64,000 nt of DNA from Dyella halodurans (GTDB taxonomy: Bacteria; Pseudomonadota; Gammaproteobacteria; Xanthomonadales; Rhodanobacteraceae): positions 1 through 64,000 of the forward strand of contig NZ_JAPDPF010000005.1 in NCBI RefSeq assembly GCF_026283925.1. Direction: 5' to 3'. Positions within the stretch are counted from its first letter, which is position 1; each line of letters begins with the position of its first letter. Positions 20,394 to 28,909 of this stretch are shown piece by piece. The position numbers were made by a program, and so were the translations under genes. The notes below the pieces were generated by a model. That model saw only the letters and a program-made list of their open reading frames with translations, was not told the origin of the DNA and ran no database searches.

Positions 20394-20410
20394 TGGCACG
20401 GGCATTGCTT
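20394..20410 (+). promoter_or_regulatory. Sigma-54 promoter 2
   Basis: TGGCACG, four bases, TTGCTT: a full match to the RpoN consensus, with GG at 20395-20396 and GC at 20407-20408 ten bases apart. The predicted start near 20420 leaves a leader of about 37 bases to the small gene at 20457. Confidence 0.8.
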
Positions 20411-20456
20411 CAGCAGGCAAGCCAGCCAAGGCAACTGTACTGGGGGAACTCGTGTC

Positions 20457-20642
20457 ATGGATTTCAACTTCGATCTTCAGCCGGTTTACCAGCATCACGA
20501 CCTGCTCATCGAGCTGGGTCGCGTCGAAATGGCCATGGAGCACCTGGATGCACGCGGCGAGAACGAGCGCCAGACGTTGCGTCCACGCCTGCTGACCCGG
20601 CTGAGCCGACTTCGCGACGCGTTGGAACGCCTGCCCGCCTGA
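20457..20642 (+). CDS. Sigma-54-controlled 61-residue protein of unknown function
   Basis: Small, charged, probably all-helical protein (starts MDFNFDLQPVYQHHDLL, then ...VEMAMEHLDARGENERQ... and an Arg/Leu-rich C-terminal helix LLTRLSRLRDALERLPA). There is no signal peptide, membrane segment or recognised domain. A GGGGGAA ribosome site lies nine bases before the ATG, and the gene has its own consensus sigma-54 promoter with a CRP/Clp box and a palindrome upstream, all of which support a real gene. An unusual, structured 3' region with a terminator follows. I do not recognise the family; a regulator or adaptor of nitrogen, motility or surface genes is possible from the promoter type. Confidence 0.7.
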   Translation: MDFNFDLQPVYQHHDLLIELGRVEMAMEHLDARGENERQTLRPRLLTRLSRLRDALERLPA

Positions 20643-20769
20643 CGGATGCGCAGGCTTTGGCCGGATGGACGGCTAAACGCGCATTGACTGGCAAGCGATA
20701 AACGTCCCGGGCGCATGCTCCTCACTGGGGCCCTCCGCGACCGGGTGGTGTACTCCCGGCAATAACATT

Positions 20770-20818
20770 ACGCCCGGGTGCCCCGTCCTAGGCGGGCAGC
20801 ACTCGGGCGTTTTCTTTT
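20770..20818 (+). terminator. Terminator behind the 61-residue gene
   Basis: ACGCCCG (20770-20776) pairs with CGGGCGT (20804-20810), with further pairing GTGCCC/GGGCAGCAC inside, followed by TTTCTTTT. A second hairpin (CCGGG..CCCGG) lies just upstream, making the 3' region of about 170 bases strongly structured. Confidence 0.8.
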
Positions 20819-20862
20819 GGCATGCGACGAAGGCCGCTGCCATGCAGCGACCTTTGTCAGGT

Positions 20863-23517
20863 TCAGTCGTGCAGCATGCTCTGCACGATCTCGGTGAGGT
20901 TGCGCGACAGCCCGGGTCGTCCCGCGAGGGCGTCGATCGCGGCCCTGGCCACGGCGTGTCGCGTGGGTTCCAGGCGTTGCCAGCCGTTGAAAGCCGTGGC
21001 CAGCCGCGCCGCGACCTGCGGATTGAGCGCATCGAGCTCGGCCAGTCGTTCGGCGAGCAGCCGATAGCCGCTGCCATCGGGGCGATGAAAGCCATCGGGG
21101 TTGTTGCGCGCCCACGCGCCAAACAAGGCGTTGACGCGATTCGGGTTCTTGAGCGTGAAAGCCGAGTCCGCTTCCAGCTCGCGCACGCGAGCCAGCACGA
21201 TATCGCCGGGCAACTGCGTCTGCACCGAGAACCACTTGTCCATCGCCAGCGGGCTGTCTGCATAGCGCTGGCGGAAATGGACCAGGGCTGCGCCGGCCTG
21301 CGGGGCATTGCCGCGCGCCAGCACGGCCAGCGCGGCCAGGCGGTCCGTCATGCTTGGCGCGTTGTCGTATTGGAGCGTGGCAAGTTTCTGCGCGCGATCG
21401 GCATCGACCAGCGCGAGCAAGTCGAGCACGCGGCGCTTGAGCCGGCGCCGGGCCTGGCTGAGCGCGTCCAGGTCCCGATTCGTGTGGCTGGCAAGCGCCT
21501 CGTATCGTTGCAGCAGGGTGTCGCCGCCGATGCGCCGGGCCAGACGTTCCTGCAATTGCAGGCGCAATGCGTGCACGCGCGAGGGATCGACCAGGCGCTC
21601 GCGCTCGGACAGCTCGATTTCGCCGGGTGGCGTCAACAGATCGGCGAGCAGCGCCGGATCGAGCGTCGTCTCGCCAAACAGGGCCGCCAGCGCGTCGCAC
21701 CAGGCGTCCAGGGCGGATGTGCCGGCGCCATCACGCAGGTTGTCGAAGGCGCGGGCGGCGAGCTGCTGGCCGGCTTCCCAGCGATTGAAGCCGTCCACGT
21801 CATGGCGCAGCAGCAAGGCCAGTTCGCCTGGTGCGTAGTCGCATTCAAGGATGACCGGTGCAGAGAATCCACGCAGCAACGATGGCACGGGCGCCGCGTC
21901 CACCTGGTGGAACACGAAGGCCTGTTCGGCGCGATCCAACACCACCACACGCTCCGTCGTAGCGGCAGGCGTTGAGGTGGCGTCACCCGCAAGATGCAGT
22001 GGCAGCATGCGGCCCGCACGATCGAACAGCGCCAGCTTCACCGGGATCGGCAGCGGCTGCTTTTGCGGCTGGGCCGCGGTGGGTGGCGTGTGCTGCGACA
22101 GGGTCAGCGTGTAGGTACGCTGCGCGGCATCGTAGTGGCCGCGCGCCGTCAGGCGAGGCGTGCCGGATTGGCTATACCACGCAAGATAAGGCATCAGGTC
22201 GATGGCGTTGGCGTCGCCCAGCGCGCGCAGGAAGTCCTCCAGCGTGGCGGCGTGGCCGTCGTGGCGCGAGAAGTACAGGTCCATGCCACGGCGAAAGCCT
22301 GCGCGACCCAGGTGGCCGGCCACCATGCGCACCAGTTCCGAGCCTTTCTCGTAGACGGTGGCGGTGTAAAAATTGTTGATCTCGCTGTATTGCGCGGGAC
22401 GCACCGGATGCGCCAGCGGACCGGCGTCTTCCGGGAACTGGGCGCGACGCAGCAGCGCCACATCCTCGATGCGCTTGAGCGAGGGCGAGTTCATGTCGGC
22501 GGAGAACTGCTGTTCGCGGAAAACCGTGAGGCCTTCCTTCAGCGACAGCTGGAACCAGTCGCGGCAAGTGACCCGATTGCCGCTCCAGTTGTGGAAGTAC
22601 TCGTGTGCCACCACGGCTTCCACGGCGCGATACTCGTCGTCGGTGCTCGAGTCGGGGTCGGCCAGCAGGTACTTCGCGTTGAAGATATTGAGGCCTTTGT
22701 TCTCCATCGCGCCCATGTTGAAGTCGTGCGTGGCGACGACGTGGAACACGTCCAGATCGTACTCGCGGCCATAAGCCTGCTCGTCCCAGCGCATCGAGCG
22801 CTCCAGCGCGTCCATGGCGTAATGGCAGTGGCCGATGGCATCGGGCTCGGCCCAGATCACCAGCTTCACCGCGCGGCCGCTGGAGGTCACGTAGTCCTGC
22901 TCGATCTTCTGCAGCCGGCCGGCGACCAAGGCGAACAGATAGCTCGGCCTGGGGTGCGGATCGACGAAGCGCGCCCAATGACGGCCGTTCTCCAGGTCGC
23001 CATGGCCATCCGGGTTGCCACCGGCCAGCAGGACGGGGAAGCGGTCGCGATCGGCGCGCAAGGTGACGGTATAGCTGGCCAGCACGTCCGGCCGGTCGGG
23101 GAAGAAGGTGATGTGGCGGAAGCCTTGCGCCTCGCACTGGGTCAGCAGAAAGCCACTCTCGCGCTTGCCGGACAGATACAGGCCTTCCAGCGCCGTGTTG
23201 GCCGCAGGCTGCACGCGCACCCGCGTCTCCAGCACGCTGCCGTCGTTGGCGCCATCGACTTCCAGCACATGGTCCGCGTAGCGCCAGGCCGATTCAGGCA
23301 GCGCCTCGCCGTCCAGGGTGATCGAGAGCAGCTCCAATCCCTCGCCATCCAGGCGCAACGGCTCGTGCTGGTCGGGGTCGCGCAGCAGACGCAGGCGCGA
23401 GGTCACTTCGGTGGTGTCGATACCGAGGTCGAAGGCCAGTTCCACCTGCGCCACGCGCCACGCGGGAGCGCGATAATCGTTGAGCCGGATAAGCGTTGGT
23501 GAGGCGTCGCTACGCAT
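20863..23517 (-). CDS. pepN: Aminopeptidase N
   Basis: 884 residues from the ATG at 23517 (an ATG two codons earlier, at 23523, is equally possible). M1 zinc metallopeptidase that removes N-terminal residues from peptides in the cytoplasm. The substrate motif GAMENKGLNIFN and the zinc motif HEYFHNWSGNR (HExxH) followed by the Glu ligand in LKEGLTVFREQQF are present. The Ig-like DUF3458 domain and the C-terminal helical domain, which ends LSRNLTEIVQSMLHD, complete the E. coli PepN architecture. Length matches the family (about 870-890). It is convergent with the small sigma-54 gene and divergent from the aldose epimerase gene. Confidence 0.97.
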   Translation of the reverse strand: MRSDASPTLIRLNDYRAPAWRVAQVELAFDLGIDTTEVTSRLRLLRDPDQHEPLRLDGEGLELLSITLDGEALPESAWRYADHVLEVDGANDGSVLETRVRVQPAANTALEGLYLSGKRESGFLLTQCEAQGFRHITFFPDRPDVLASYTVTLRADRDRFPVLLAGGNPDGHGDLENGRHWARFVDPHPRPSYLFALVAGRLQKIEQDYVTSSGRAVKLVIWAEPDAIGHCHYAMDALERSMRWDEQAYGREYDLDVFHVVATHDFNMGAMENKGLNIFNAKYLLADPDSSTDDEYRAVEAVVAHEYFHNWSGNRVTCRDWFQLSLKEGLTVFREQQFSADMNSPSLKRIEDVALLRRAQFPEDAGPLAHPVRPAQYSEINNFYTATVYEKGSELVRMVAGHLGRAGFRRGMDLYFSRHDGHAATLEDFLRALGDANAIDLMPYLAWYSQSGTPRLTARGHYDAAQRTYTLTLSQHTPPTAAQPQKQPLPIPVKLALFDRAGRMLPLHLAGDATSTPAATTERVVVLDRAEQAFVFHQVDAAPVPSLLRGFSAPVILECDYAPGELALLLRHDVDGFNRWEAGQQLAARAFDNLRDGAGTSALDAWCDALAALFGETTLDPALLADLLTPPGEIELSERERLVDPSRVHALRLQLQERLARRIGGDTLLQRYEALASHTNRDLDALSQARRRLKRRVLDLLALVDADRAQKLATLQYDNAPSMTDRLAALAVLARGNAPQAGAALVHFRQRYADSPLAMDKWFSVQTQLPGDIVLARVRELEADSAFTLKNPNRVNALFGAWARNNPDGFHRPDGSGYRLLAERLAELDALNPQVAARLATAFNGWQRLEPTRHAVARAAIDALAGRPGLSRNLTEIVQSMLHD

Positions 23518-23589
23518 AATCATCGAGACAGCTGGGGCTAGTGAGACCGATCAGGCTAACATGCGGCCCTTTCCAGGCAGGACAAGGCG

Positions 23590-24594
23590 ATGTCGGACTA
23601 TCTTGCGGAACGCGACCATTGGGGCACCCATGAGCTCGCCGTACTGGGCGATCAGGCGCGCGGCCGCCGGCTGCGTATCGCACGGCGCGGGGCCACCCTG
23701 GTCAATTTCGAAGTGCCGAGCCGTGCTGGCACGCACGATCTTGCTGATGGCTACCGCGATGCCGGCGAGCTGGACACCCGGCCCAGTTCGCGTTTCGCGA
23801 TCATGGTGCCGTTTGCCAACCGCATTGCCGATGCGCGCTACAGCTTCGACGGCGAGGCGCATGACTTGCAGCCTGGCGTCGAGGGCGCCCAGCGCGCGGC
23901 TCGCCACGGTTTCGTGCGTGGCGTGGATTTCGACATCACCGAACTGTCGGCTGATGCACAGGCGGCGCGCGTCACGTTCGCTACGCAGGCGATCCGCCCC
24001 GGTCTGCATCCGGGCTACCCATTCGCCATCGACCTGGCGGTGACCTACACACTCGATGCCGCCGGCCTAACGCTGCAAGCGAGCATGCGCAATGTCGGCG
24101 ACCGGGCGGCACCCTGCTTCTTCGGCTGGCATCCGTATTTCCGTCTTGGCGACAGCCCGGTCGACAGCTGGATATTGCAGGTTCCTGCGGCCGCCGTGGT
24201 GCGCACGGATAGCGACTACATTCCCTTGCCGGGCGACGCCGCGCGCGTGGCGTTGGAACATGCGCCCGAACTCGACTTCCGCCAGGCCCAGGCCATCGGC
24301 ACGCGCGAGCTCAATCATGCCTTTGCGGACCTGCGTTACGACGCCGACGGTCGCGCACGCACGCGCCTGCGCGATCCATCGAGTGGACTGGCGATCGCCA
24401 TGTGGCAGACGACCGGCGTGATGCTGGCCTTCACCGCCGACACGGTGACGCGCGATATACGCCGCTCGGTCGCGCTGGAGCCGATGGAAAGCTGGTCGGA
24501 TGCGTTCAACCGGCCCGACTGCGCTGCCAGCATTCGTCTCGAACCCGGCGCCGAACGGCGCTTCCTCTGCGGCGTGGAGATCGCATCAGCATGA
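23590..24594 (+). CDS. Aldose 1-epimerase
   Basis: 334-residue galactose-mutarotase-fold enzyme that interconverts alpha and beta anomers of aldoses. Family marks are RFAIMVPFANRIADARYSFDG (substrate Arg and Asn region), AARHGFVRG (His), CFFGWHPYFRL (catalytic His in HPYF) and the C-terminal ALEPMESWSDAFN, which holds the catalytic Glu region. No signal peptide, so cytoplasmic. Its stop overlaps the start of the PLP-lyase gene by four bases (ATGA), so the two are translated together. Whether galactose is the natural sugar cannot be told; there are no gal genes nearby. Confidence 0.88.
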   Translation: MSDYLAERDHWGTHELAVLGDQARGRRLRIARRGATLVNFEVPSRAGTHDLADGYRDAGELDTRPSSRFAIMVPFANRIADARYSFDGEAHDLQPGVEGAQRAARHGFVRGVDFDITELSADAQAARVTFATQAIRPGLHPGYPFAIDLAVTYTLDAAGLTLQASMRNVGDRAAPCFFGWHPYFRLGDSPVDSWILQVPAAAVVRTDSDYIPLPGDAARVALEHAPELDFRQAQAIGTRELNHAFADLRYDADGRARTRLRDPSSGLAIAMWQTTGVMLAFTADTVTRDIRRSVALEPMESWSDAFNRPDCAASIRLEPGAERRFLCGVEIASA

Positions 24595-25553
24595 GCCCCA
24601 ACAACCCGGCCGCACTACCCAGCTACGATCAGATCCAGCAGGCGGCAGCGCGCATCGCGCCTTATGCCGTGCTTACGCCGGTGCTTCGCAGTGCCACGTT
24701 GAATGCGCTGACTGGCGCGGACCTGTATTTCAAGTGCGAAAACCTGCAGCGTGGCGGTGCGTTCAAGTTTCGCGGCGCCTGCAATGCGGTGTGGTCGCTG
24801 GACGATGAGCGGGCGGCGCGCGGCGTGGTCACCCATTCGTCCGGCAACCATGGCAACGCGCTGGCGCTGGCCGCAGCCACGCGCGGCATCGCCGCGCATG
24901 TGATCGTGCCGGATGGCGCCGTGCGCACCAAGCTGGAAGCCATCGAACGCGCTGGCGCGATCCTCCATCGTTGCGAGGCGACCCAGGCCGCGCGCGAGGC
25001 GAAGGCCGAGGAAGTGCGCCTGGCCACCGGGGCCGAACTGGTGCATCCCTATGCGGATACGCGCGTGATGGCCGGGCAGGGCACCGCAGCGCTGGAATTG
25101 CTGCAGCAAAGCGGTGGACTGGATGCGCTGATCACGCCGATTGGTGGCGGCGGCCTGGCGGCCGGCACGGCGATTGCCGCGCACGGGCTGGCGCCGCAAC
25201 TCGCGCTGCATGGTGCCGAGCCGGAAGGCGCCGACGATGCGGCCCGTTCGCTGGCACAGGGTCACCGGGTCGGTCCGTTTACGGCGCATACGATTTGCGA
25301 TGGCCTGCGTACCTTGATCGGCGAAAGCAACTTCGATGCACTGCGCATGCACCGCGTGCAGGTGGCGACGGTGAGCGACGAAGAAGTCGTCGTCGCGATG
25401 AAGCTGCTGTGGAACGAGCTGAAGCTGGTGGTCGAACCTTCCAGCGCCACGGTGCTGGCGGCGGTGCTCAAGTATCCGGAACGTTTTGCGGGTCGGCGCC
25501 TGGGGCTCGTGCTTAGTGGCGGCAATGTCGATCTTGAGGCGTTGCCGTGGTGA
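24591..25553 (+). CDS. PLP-dependent threonine/serine dehydratase or racemase
   Basis: 320-residue fold-type II PLP enzyme. The PLP lysine lies in GGAFKFRGACNAV, the substrate loop is SSGNHGNALALAA, the phosphate-binding glycine loop is PIGGGGLAAG, and the C-terminal SGGNVDLE is the typical ending that orients the pyridine ring. There is no ACT regulatory domain, so it resembles catabolic threonine dehydratase or serine racemase rather than biosynthetic IlvA. It converts L-Thr/L-Ser to 2-oxo acids plus ammonia, or racemises serine. The ATG at 24591 overlaps the epimerase stop; the frame is open far upstream inside that gene but has no supporting site. Confidence 0.9.
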   Translation: MSPNNPAALPSYDQIQQAAARIAPYAVLTPVLRSATLNALTGADLYFKCENLQRGGAFKFRGACNAVWSLDDERAARGVVTHSSGNHGNALALAAATRGIAAHVIVPDGAVRTKLEAIERAGAILHRCEATQAAREAKAEEVRLATGAELVHPYADTRVMAGQGTAALELLQQSGGLDALITPIGGGGLAAGTAIAAHGLAPQLALHGAEPEGADDAARSLAQGHRVGPFTAHTICDGLRTLIGESNFDALRMHRVQVATVSDEEVVVAMKLLWNELKLVVEPSSATVLAAVLKYPERFAGRRLGLVLSGGNVDLEALPW

Positions 25554-25556
25554 CTA

Positions 25557-25718
25557 AGCTTCCTCTCCCCTTCGGGCGGCCCGAAGGTAGTCCCCGTGGG
25601 AGAGAGGATCGAGGTGAGGGGTGGGTGCTCGCGGGAACGCTAAAAAGTGCCCGCTTCAATCAATCGCTATCGCAAGATTGACCCCTCACCCTACCCTCTC
25701 CCCTTCGGGGAGAGGGAT
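25557..25718. repeat. Dispersed intergenic repeat, copy 1
   Basis: About 160 bases with inverted ends rich in CTCTCCCCTTCGGGGAGAGG, containing TGAGGGGTGGGTGCTCGCGGG, the central CGCTATCGCAAGATTG and CCCCTCACCC. The same blocks in the same order occur at 29681-29823. In translation such repeats give the familiar [13 protein letters not shown]-type string. It is non-coding here and probably forms a long hairpin between the convergent lyase and PhnA-like genes. Confidence 0.8.
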
Positions 25719-25729
25719 AAGCGCAGCGC

Positions 25730-25942
25730 TCAGACCTTCTTGATAAAACAGGTCTTCAACACCAGCGTAGAGCGCCCGTCGCGGCATTCGACTTCTTCGG
25801 GGTTGTCCTCGTCCACGCGGATGGACTTGAACACCGTGCCGCGCTTGAGCGTCTGCGACGAGCCTTTTACCTTGAGGTCCTTGATGACCTGCACCGAGTC
25901 GCCGTCGAGCAACACGGCGCCATTGCTGTCTTTCACGTTCAA
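25730..25942 (-). CDS. PhnA/YjdM-like small protein
   Basis: 70-residue protein matching the C-terminal PhnA domain: VKDSNGAVLLDGDSVQVIKDLKVKGSS, then LKRGTVFKSIRV and a closing VLKTCFIKKV. The zinc-ribbon N terminus of full-length PhnA (about 110 residues) is absent, as in many short homologues, so this is not necessarily a truncation. Despite the name 'alkylphosphonate utilisation' the family role is uncertain and no phn genes are near. Confidence 0.85.
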   Translation of the reverse strand: MNVKDSNGAVLLDGDSVQVIKDLKVKGSSQTLKRGTVFKSIRVDEDNPEEVECRDGRSTLVLKTCFIKKV

Positions 25943-25999
25943 GTCGATCTTCCTGCGCGAAACAAGGCGCTTATTGTAGCGCCGTGCGGGCGAGGCGAC

Positions 26000-26881
26000 T
26001 CAGCCGCGGCGCAGTCGCACCCCGCTCACCGCGGCCAGTCCGAGCAGGACAAACACGATGCCCACCACTTCCATCGCGCTGGGGTGCTCGTGCAGGATCG
26101 CCCACGCCAGCAGGACGCTGACGATAGGCACGCCGAGGCTGGCCAGGCTGGCCACGGCGGTCGGAAGGCGCTGCAGCACCACCAGCCACAGGCCCCAGGC
26201 CAGGCTGGAGGCCATCACCACGCTATAGGCCAGTCCGCCGACGAAGCCCCAGCTCCAGTCGATCGGGCGCTGCGGTACGCATAGCGTGATGAGGGACAGG
26301 GCGATTGCCCCGAACAACATCTGCCATGCGGTGAGATTGAGTGGCGTCGGCGCGTGATGCAGGAATACCCGCTTGCTCAATACCGTGCCCGTCGCCCAGG
26401 CCATGCCGGCACCGATCGCCAGCAAGGTGCTGCCGGTATTGCCCAGGCCGTGCCACGGCTCGATGATGCAAACCAGTCCGATCGCGGCGAGCCCGAGGCC
26501 TAGCCAGCGACGCGGCGTCAGCCGCTCGTGCAGCATCACCCATGCCAGCAGCACGGCCCAGAACGGCATGGTGTAAGCCAGCAGGGCGACGCGGCCGGCG
26601 CCGCCATTCACCAGCGCCCATTGCCCCAGGCCCTGGAAGGCAGCGGTCTGGGCGAGGCCGATCATGAGGGTAGGCAACAACGGCGGCGGCCGCAGCGACT
26701 GTCGCGTCGCCAGCAAGGCGCCAAACAAAAGCAGCGCCCCAAGCACGTAGCGCAGCGCGGCGAAATCGAAGGGGCCGGCGTGTTGCAGCACCTGCTTCAT
26801 TACGACCCAGCTATAGGCCCAGATCAGGATGGTGGCGAGCAGCGCCAACACGGCGCCGCGCGGAGGCGGTGATGCGGTCAT
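26000..26881 (-). CDS. EamA/DMT-family transporter
   Basis: 293-residue inner-membrane protein with about ten hydrophobic segments arranged as two EamA repeats, e.g. FAALRYVLGALLLFGALLA in the first and LTAWQMLFGAIALSLITL in the second. It ends in the usual short basic tail (SGVRLRRG). DMT carriers mostly export amino acids or metabolites by exchange; the substrate is not predictable. The start at 26881 gives a natural cytoplasmic N terminus (MTASPPPRGAVLALLATILIWAYSW). Confidence 0.9.
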   Translation of the reverse strand: MTASPPPRGAVLALLATILIWAYSWVVMKQVLQHAGPFDFAALRYVLGALLLFGALLATRQSLRPPPLLPTLMIGLAQTAAFQGLGQWALVNGGAGRVALLAYTMPFWAVLLAWVMLHERLTPRRWLGLGLAAIGLVCIIEPWHGLGNTGSTLLAIGAGMAWATGTVLSKRVFLHHAPTPLNLTAWQMLFGAIALSLITLCVPQRPIDWSWGFVGGLAYSVVMASSLAWGLWLVVLQRLPTAVASLASLGVPIVSVLLAWAILHEHPSAMEVVGIVFVLLGLAAVSGVRLRRG

Positions 26882-26991
26882 GGCGTCAGACCAGGTCGAT
26901 GGAGCGCGGCGTATGACGGGCGTTGCCCTTGTGACGCGCCAGTGGGTGGGATAGCGTCGTGGCTTGCCCGGAAACTAGCAAGGGGAGGGTC

Positions 26992-27351
26992 ATGGCCGCA
27001 ACGAGTTCGTGGAACGCACCCGTGGCCTGCGCCGGATTGGCGGCGTACGTCGGCATGCTGTTCCGCTTTCCACTGCTGGTGCAGATGGTGCAGGCTGGCG
27101 AGATCGCCTTGCTCAGTGCCGTGCCGACCGTGCTCGGTGCCTTGCTGCTGCTGGTGGCGTGCTTTGGCCTGCTGCTGCGCAGGCCGATCCGCGGATGGCT
27201 GTTTGCCATCGCTGCGGTCGCCTTGCTCGTTGGCTTGATCTGGCTGCCTAGCCTGGTGTTTTCGTTCTGGCTTTGGCTGGCCGTCGTCGTGGCGGTGGCG
27301 GGGACCGTGATTGGCTTTCGCTCCCGGCGCCGCGCAGGTGCGGAAGACTGA
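26992..27351 (+). CDS. Small membrane protein of unknown function
   Basis: 119 residues with three or four hydrophobic segments (ACAGLAAYVGMLF; LLSAVPTVLGALLLLVACFGLLL; WLFAIAAVALLVGLIWLPSLVFSFWLWLAVVVAVAG) and a basic C-terminal tail RSRRRAGAED. The ATG at 26992 has a strong AGGGGAGGG ribosome site five bases upstream; a longer frame from 26959 lacks one. I do not recognise a family. The tag gene begins 48 bases downstream. Confidence 0.75.
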   Translation: MAATSSWNAPVACAGLAAYVGMLFRFPLLVQMVQAGEIALLSAVPTVLGALLLLVACFGLLLRRPIRGWLFAIAAVALLVGLIWLPSLVFSFWLWLAVVVAVAGTVIGFRSRRRAGAED

Positions 27352-27399
27352 TCCAGGCCAGGGCAAAGGGCTCGCACGTCATTACACGGAGTTCAGCAC

Positions 27400-27954
27400 A
27401 TGAAGCGTTGCCACTGGGGCGATAGCCCGGACATGCACGACTATCACGATACGGAGTGGGGCGTGCCTCTGCACGACGATCGCGCGCTGTTCGAATTCCT
27501 CTGCCTGGAAGGCGCGCAGGCCGGACTGTCGTGGCGCACCGTCTTGCTCAAGCGCGACAACTATCGTCGCGCCTTCCATGACTTCGATATCGCCAAAGTG
27601 GCGGCGCTCAAGGATCGCGAGCTGGAAAAGCTGCTGTTGGATCCGGGCATCATCCGGAACCGCCTCAAGGTAACGGCCGCGCGTGACAACGCCATCACGG
27701 CACTCGACGTCATCCGCGAACACGGCAGCCTGGACCAGTTCCTGTGGTCATTCGTCGACGGCAAGCCCATTCGCAATCGCTGGCGTGAGCAGGGCGAGGT
27801 GCCGGCGAGCACGCCGCTGTCGGACCGCATGAGCAAGGAGCTGAAGAAGCGCGGCTTCCGTTTTGTCGGCACCACCATCTGCTACGCCTTCATGCAGGCG
27901 ACGGGCATGGTCAACGACCATGTGGTGGGGTGCTTTCGCTACAAGGAAGTGTGA
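27400..27954 (+). CDS. tag: DNA-3-methyladenine glycosylase I
   Basis: 184-residue base-excision repair enzyme that removes 3-methyladenine from DNA. The N terminus RCHWGDSPDMHDYHDTEWGVPLHDD includes the zinc ligands Cys4 and His17. FEFLCLEGAQAGLSWRTVLLKR holds the catalytic Glu, and the C-terminal GTTICYAFMQATGMVNDHVVGCF supplies the remaining His and Cys ligands. Length is typical (about 187). It is convergent with bioC. Confidence 0.97.
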   Translation: MKRCHWGDSPDMHDYHDTEWGVPLHDDRALFEFLCLEGAQAGLSWRTVLLKRDNYRRAFHDFDIAKVAALKDRELEKLLLDPGIIRNRLKVTAARDNAITALDVIREHGSLDQFLWSFVDGKPIRNRWREQGEVPASTPLSDRMSKELKKRGFRFVGTTICYAFMQATGMVNDHVVGCFRYKEV

Positions 27955-27976
27955 TGCCCATGACAGCAGCACGATC

Positions 27977-28018
27977 CTTCCCGCGCCATCTCGTCTCAAG
28001 TCGGGACGACGCGGGAAG
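27977..28018. terminator. Hairpin between tag and bioC
   Basis: CTTCCCGCG (27977-27985) and CGCGGGAAG (28010-28018) are perfect inverted copies, with an inner GTC/GAC pair. There is no T-run, so it may be a transcript stabiliser or a rho-assisted end for two convergent genes. Confidence 0.45.
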
Positions 28019-28027
28019 TGCGAATGT

Positions 28028-28909
28028 CTAGCGCCGCCGCGAACCGCGCAGGCTGTCGACGGAGAAACTGGCCATCTCGCCACCGCCAGGCGTGCGGCGC
28101 GATTGTCCGTGGGGCGGGCCCCAGGCGTGCGCGGTGACGACTTCCCATGTCGCGGGAATACGCCCGTCGACGCGCATGGCTTCATAAGCCGCAAGCATGC
28201 GCTGGTAGTGGCGCTTGCCGAGCAGATGGCGTTCGCGTTCGCGATCGGCATTGGTGGCGCCCAGGCCCTGCAATTCCTTCAGCAACAGGCGCGGCTCGCT
28301 ATAGGTGAGCGTATAGCGATCCACATCGAGCACCGGGTCGCGTAGACCGGCGTTGATCATCGCGTCGCCCAGATCATGCATATCGAGAAAGCGGCTCACG
28401 TGCGGCTGCTGGTCGGCCTCGGCCCAAGCGGCGCGCAGTTCCTTCAGCGTGTCGGGGCCGAAGGTGGAGAACACCAGCAAGCCACCGGGCTTGAGCACGC
28501 GCACGCATTCGCCGAACAGCGCCGGCAGATCGTCGATCCACTGGAAGCACAGGTTGGAATGCAGCACATCCACGCTGTGATCGGGCAGCGGTAGCGAGGT
28601 GGCGTCGGCACAGACGCGCTGGAACGGCTTCAGCCAGCTGATGTGCTTCTTCGCCGCGCGCAGCATGGGCAGCGCAAGGTCGGCGGCGATCACCTGCGCC
28701 TTGGGATAGCGCTTGCGCAGCAGCGCGGTGCCGCGCCCGGTGCCTGCGCCCACGTCGAGCACGCGTGCAGGCGCTTCGAGATAGAAGCCAAGGCGATCCA
28801 GTAGCAGTCCCTGCACTTCCTGTTGCAAGGCGTCGTGCTGTTCATAGGTGATGGCGGCGCGGCCGAAGTTCCGGCGCACCTGGCGCTTGTCGAAATGCGA
28901 TTCGCTCAT
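28028..28909 (-). CDS. bioC: Malonyl-ACP O-methyltransferase BioC
   Basis: 293-residue SAM-dependent methyltransferase that caps malonyl-ACP to start pimelate synthesis for biotin. The N-terminal FDKRQVRRNFGRAAITYEQHDALQQEV is the BioC signature, SAM motif I is VLDVGAGTGRGTALL, and the motif LHSNLCFQWIDDLPALFGECVRVLKPGGLLVFSTFGPDTLKEL is nearly diagnostic. The last ~25 residues are a basic tail. It starts 4 bases inside bioH (ATGA overlap) and closes the bio operon. Confidence 0.95.
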   Translation of the reverse strand: MSESHFDKRQVRRNFGRAAITYEQHDALQQEVQGLLLDRLGFYLEAPARVLDVGAGTGRGTALLRKRYPKAQVIAADLALPMLRAAKKHISWLKPFQRVCADATSLPLPDHSVDVLHSNLCFQWIDDLPALFGECVRVLKPGGLLVFSTFGPDTLKELRAAWAEADQQPHVSRFLDMHDLGDAMINAGLRDPVLDVDRYTLTYSEPRLLLKELQGLGATNADRERERHLLGKRHYQRMLAAYEAMRVDGRIPATWEVVTAHAWGPPHGQSRRTPGGGEMASFSVDSLRGSRRR

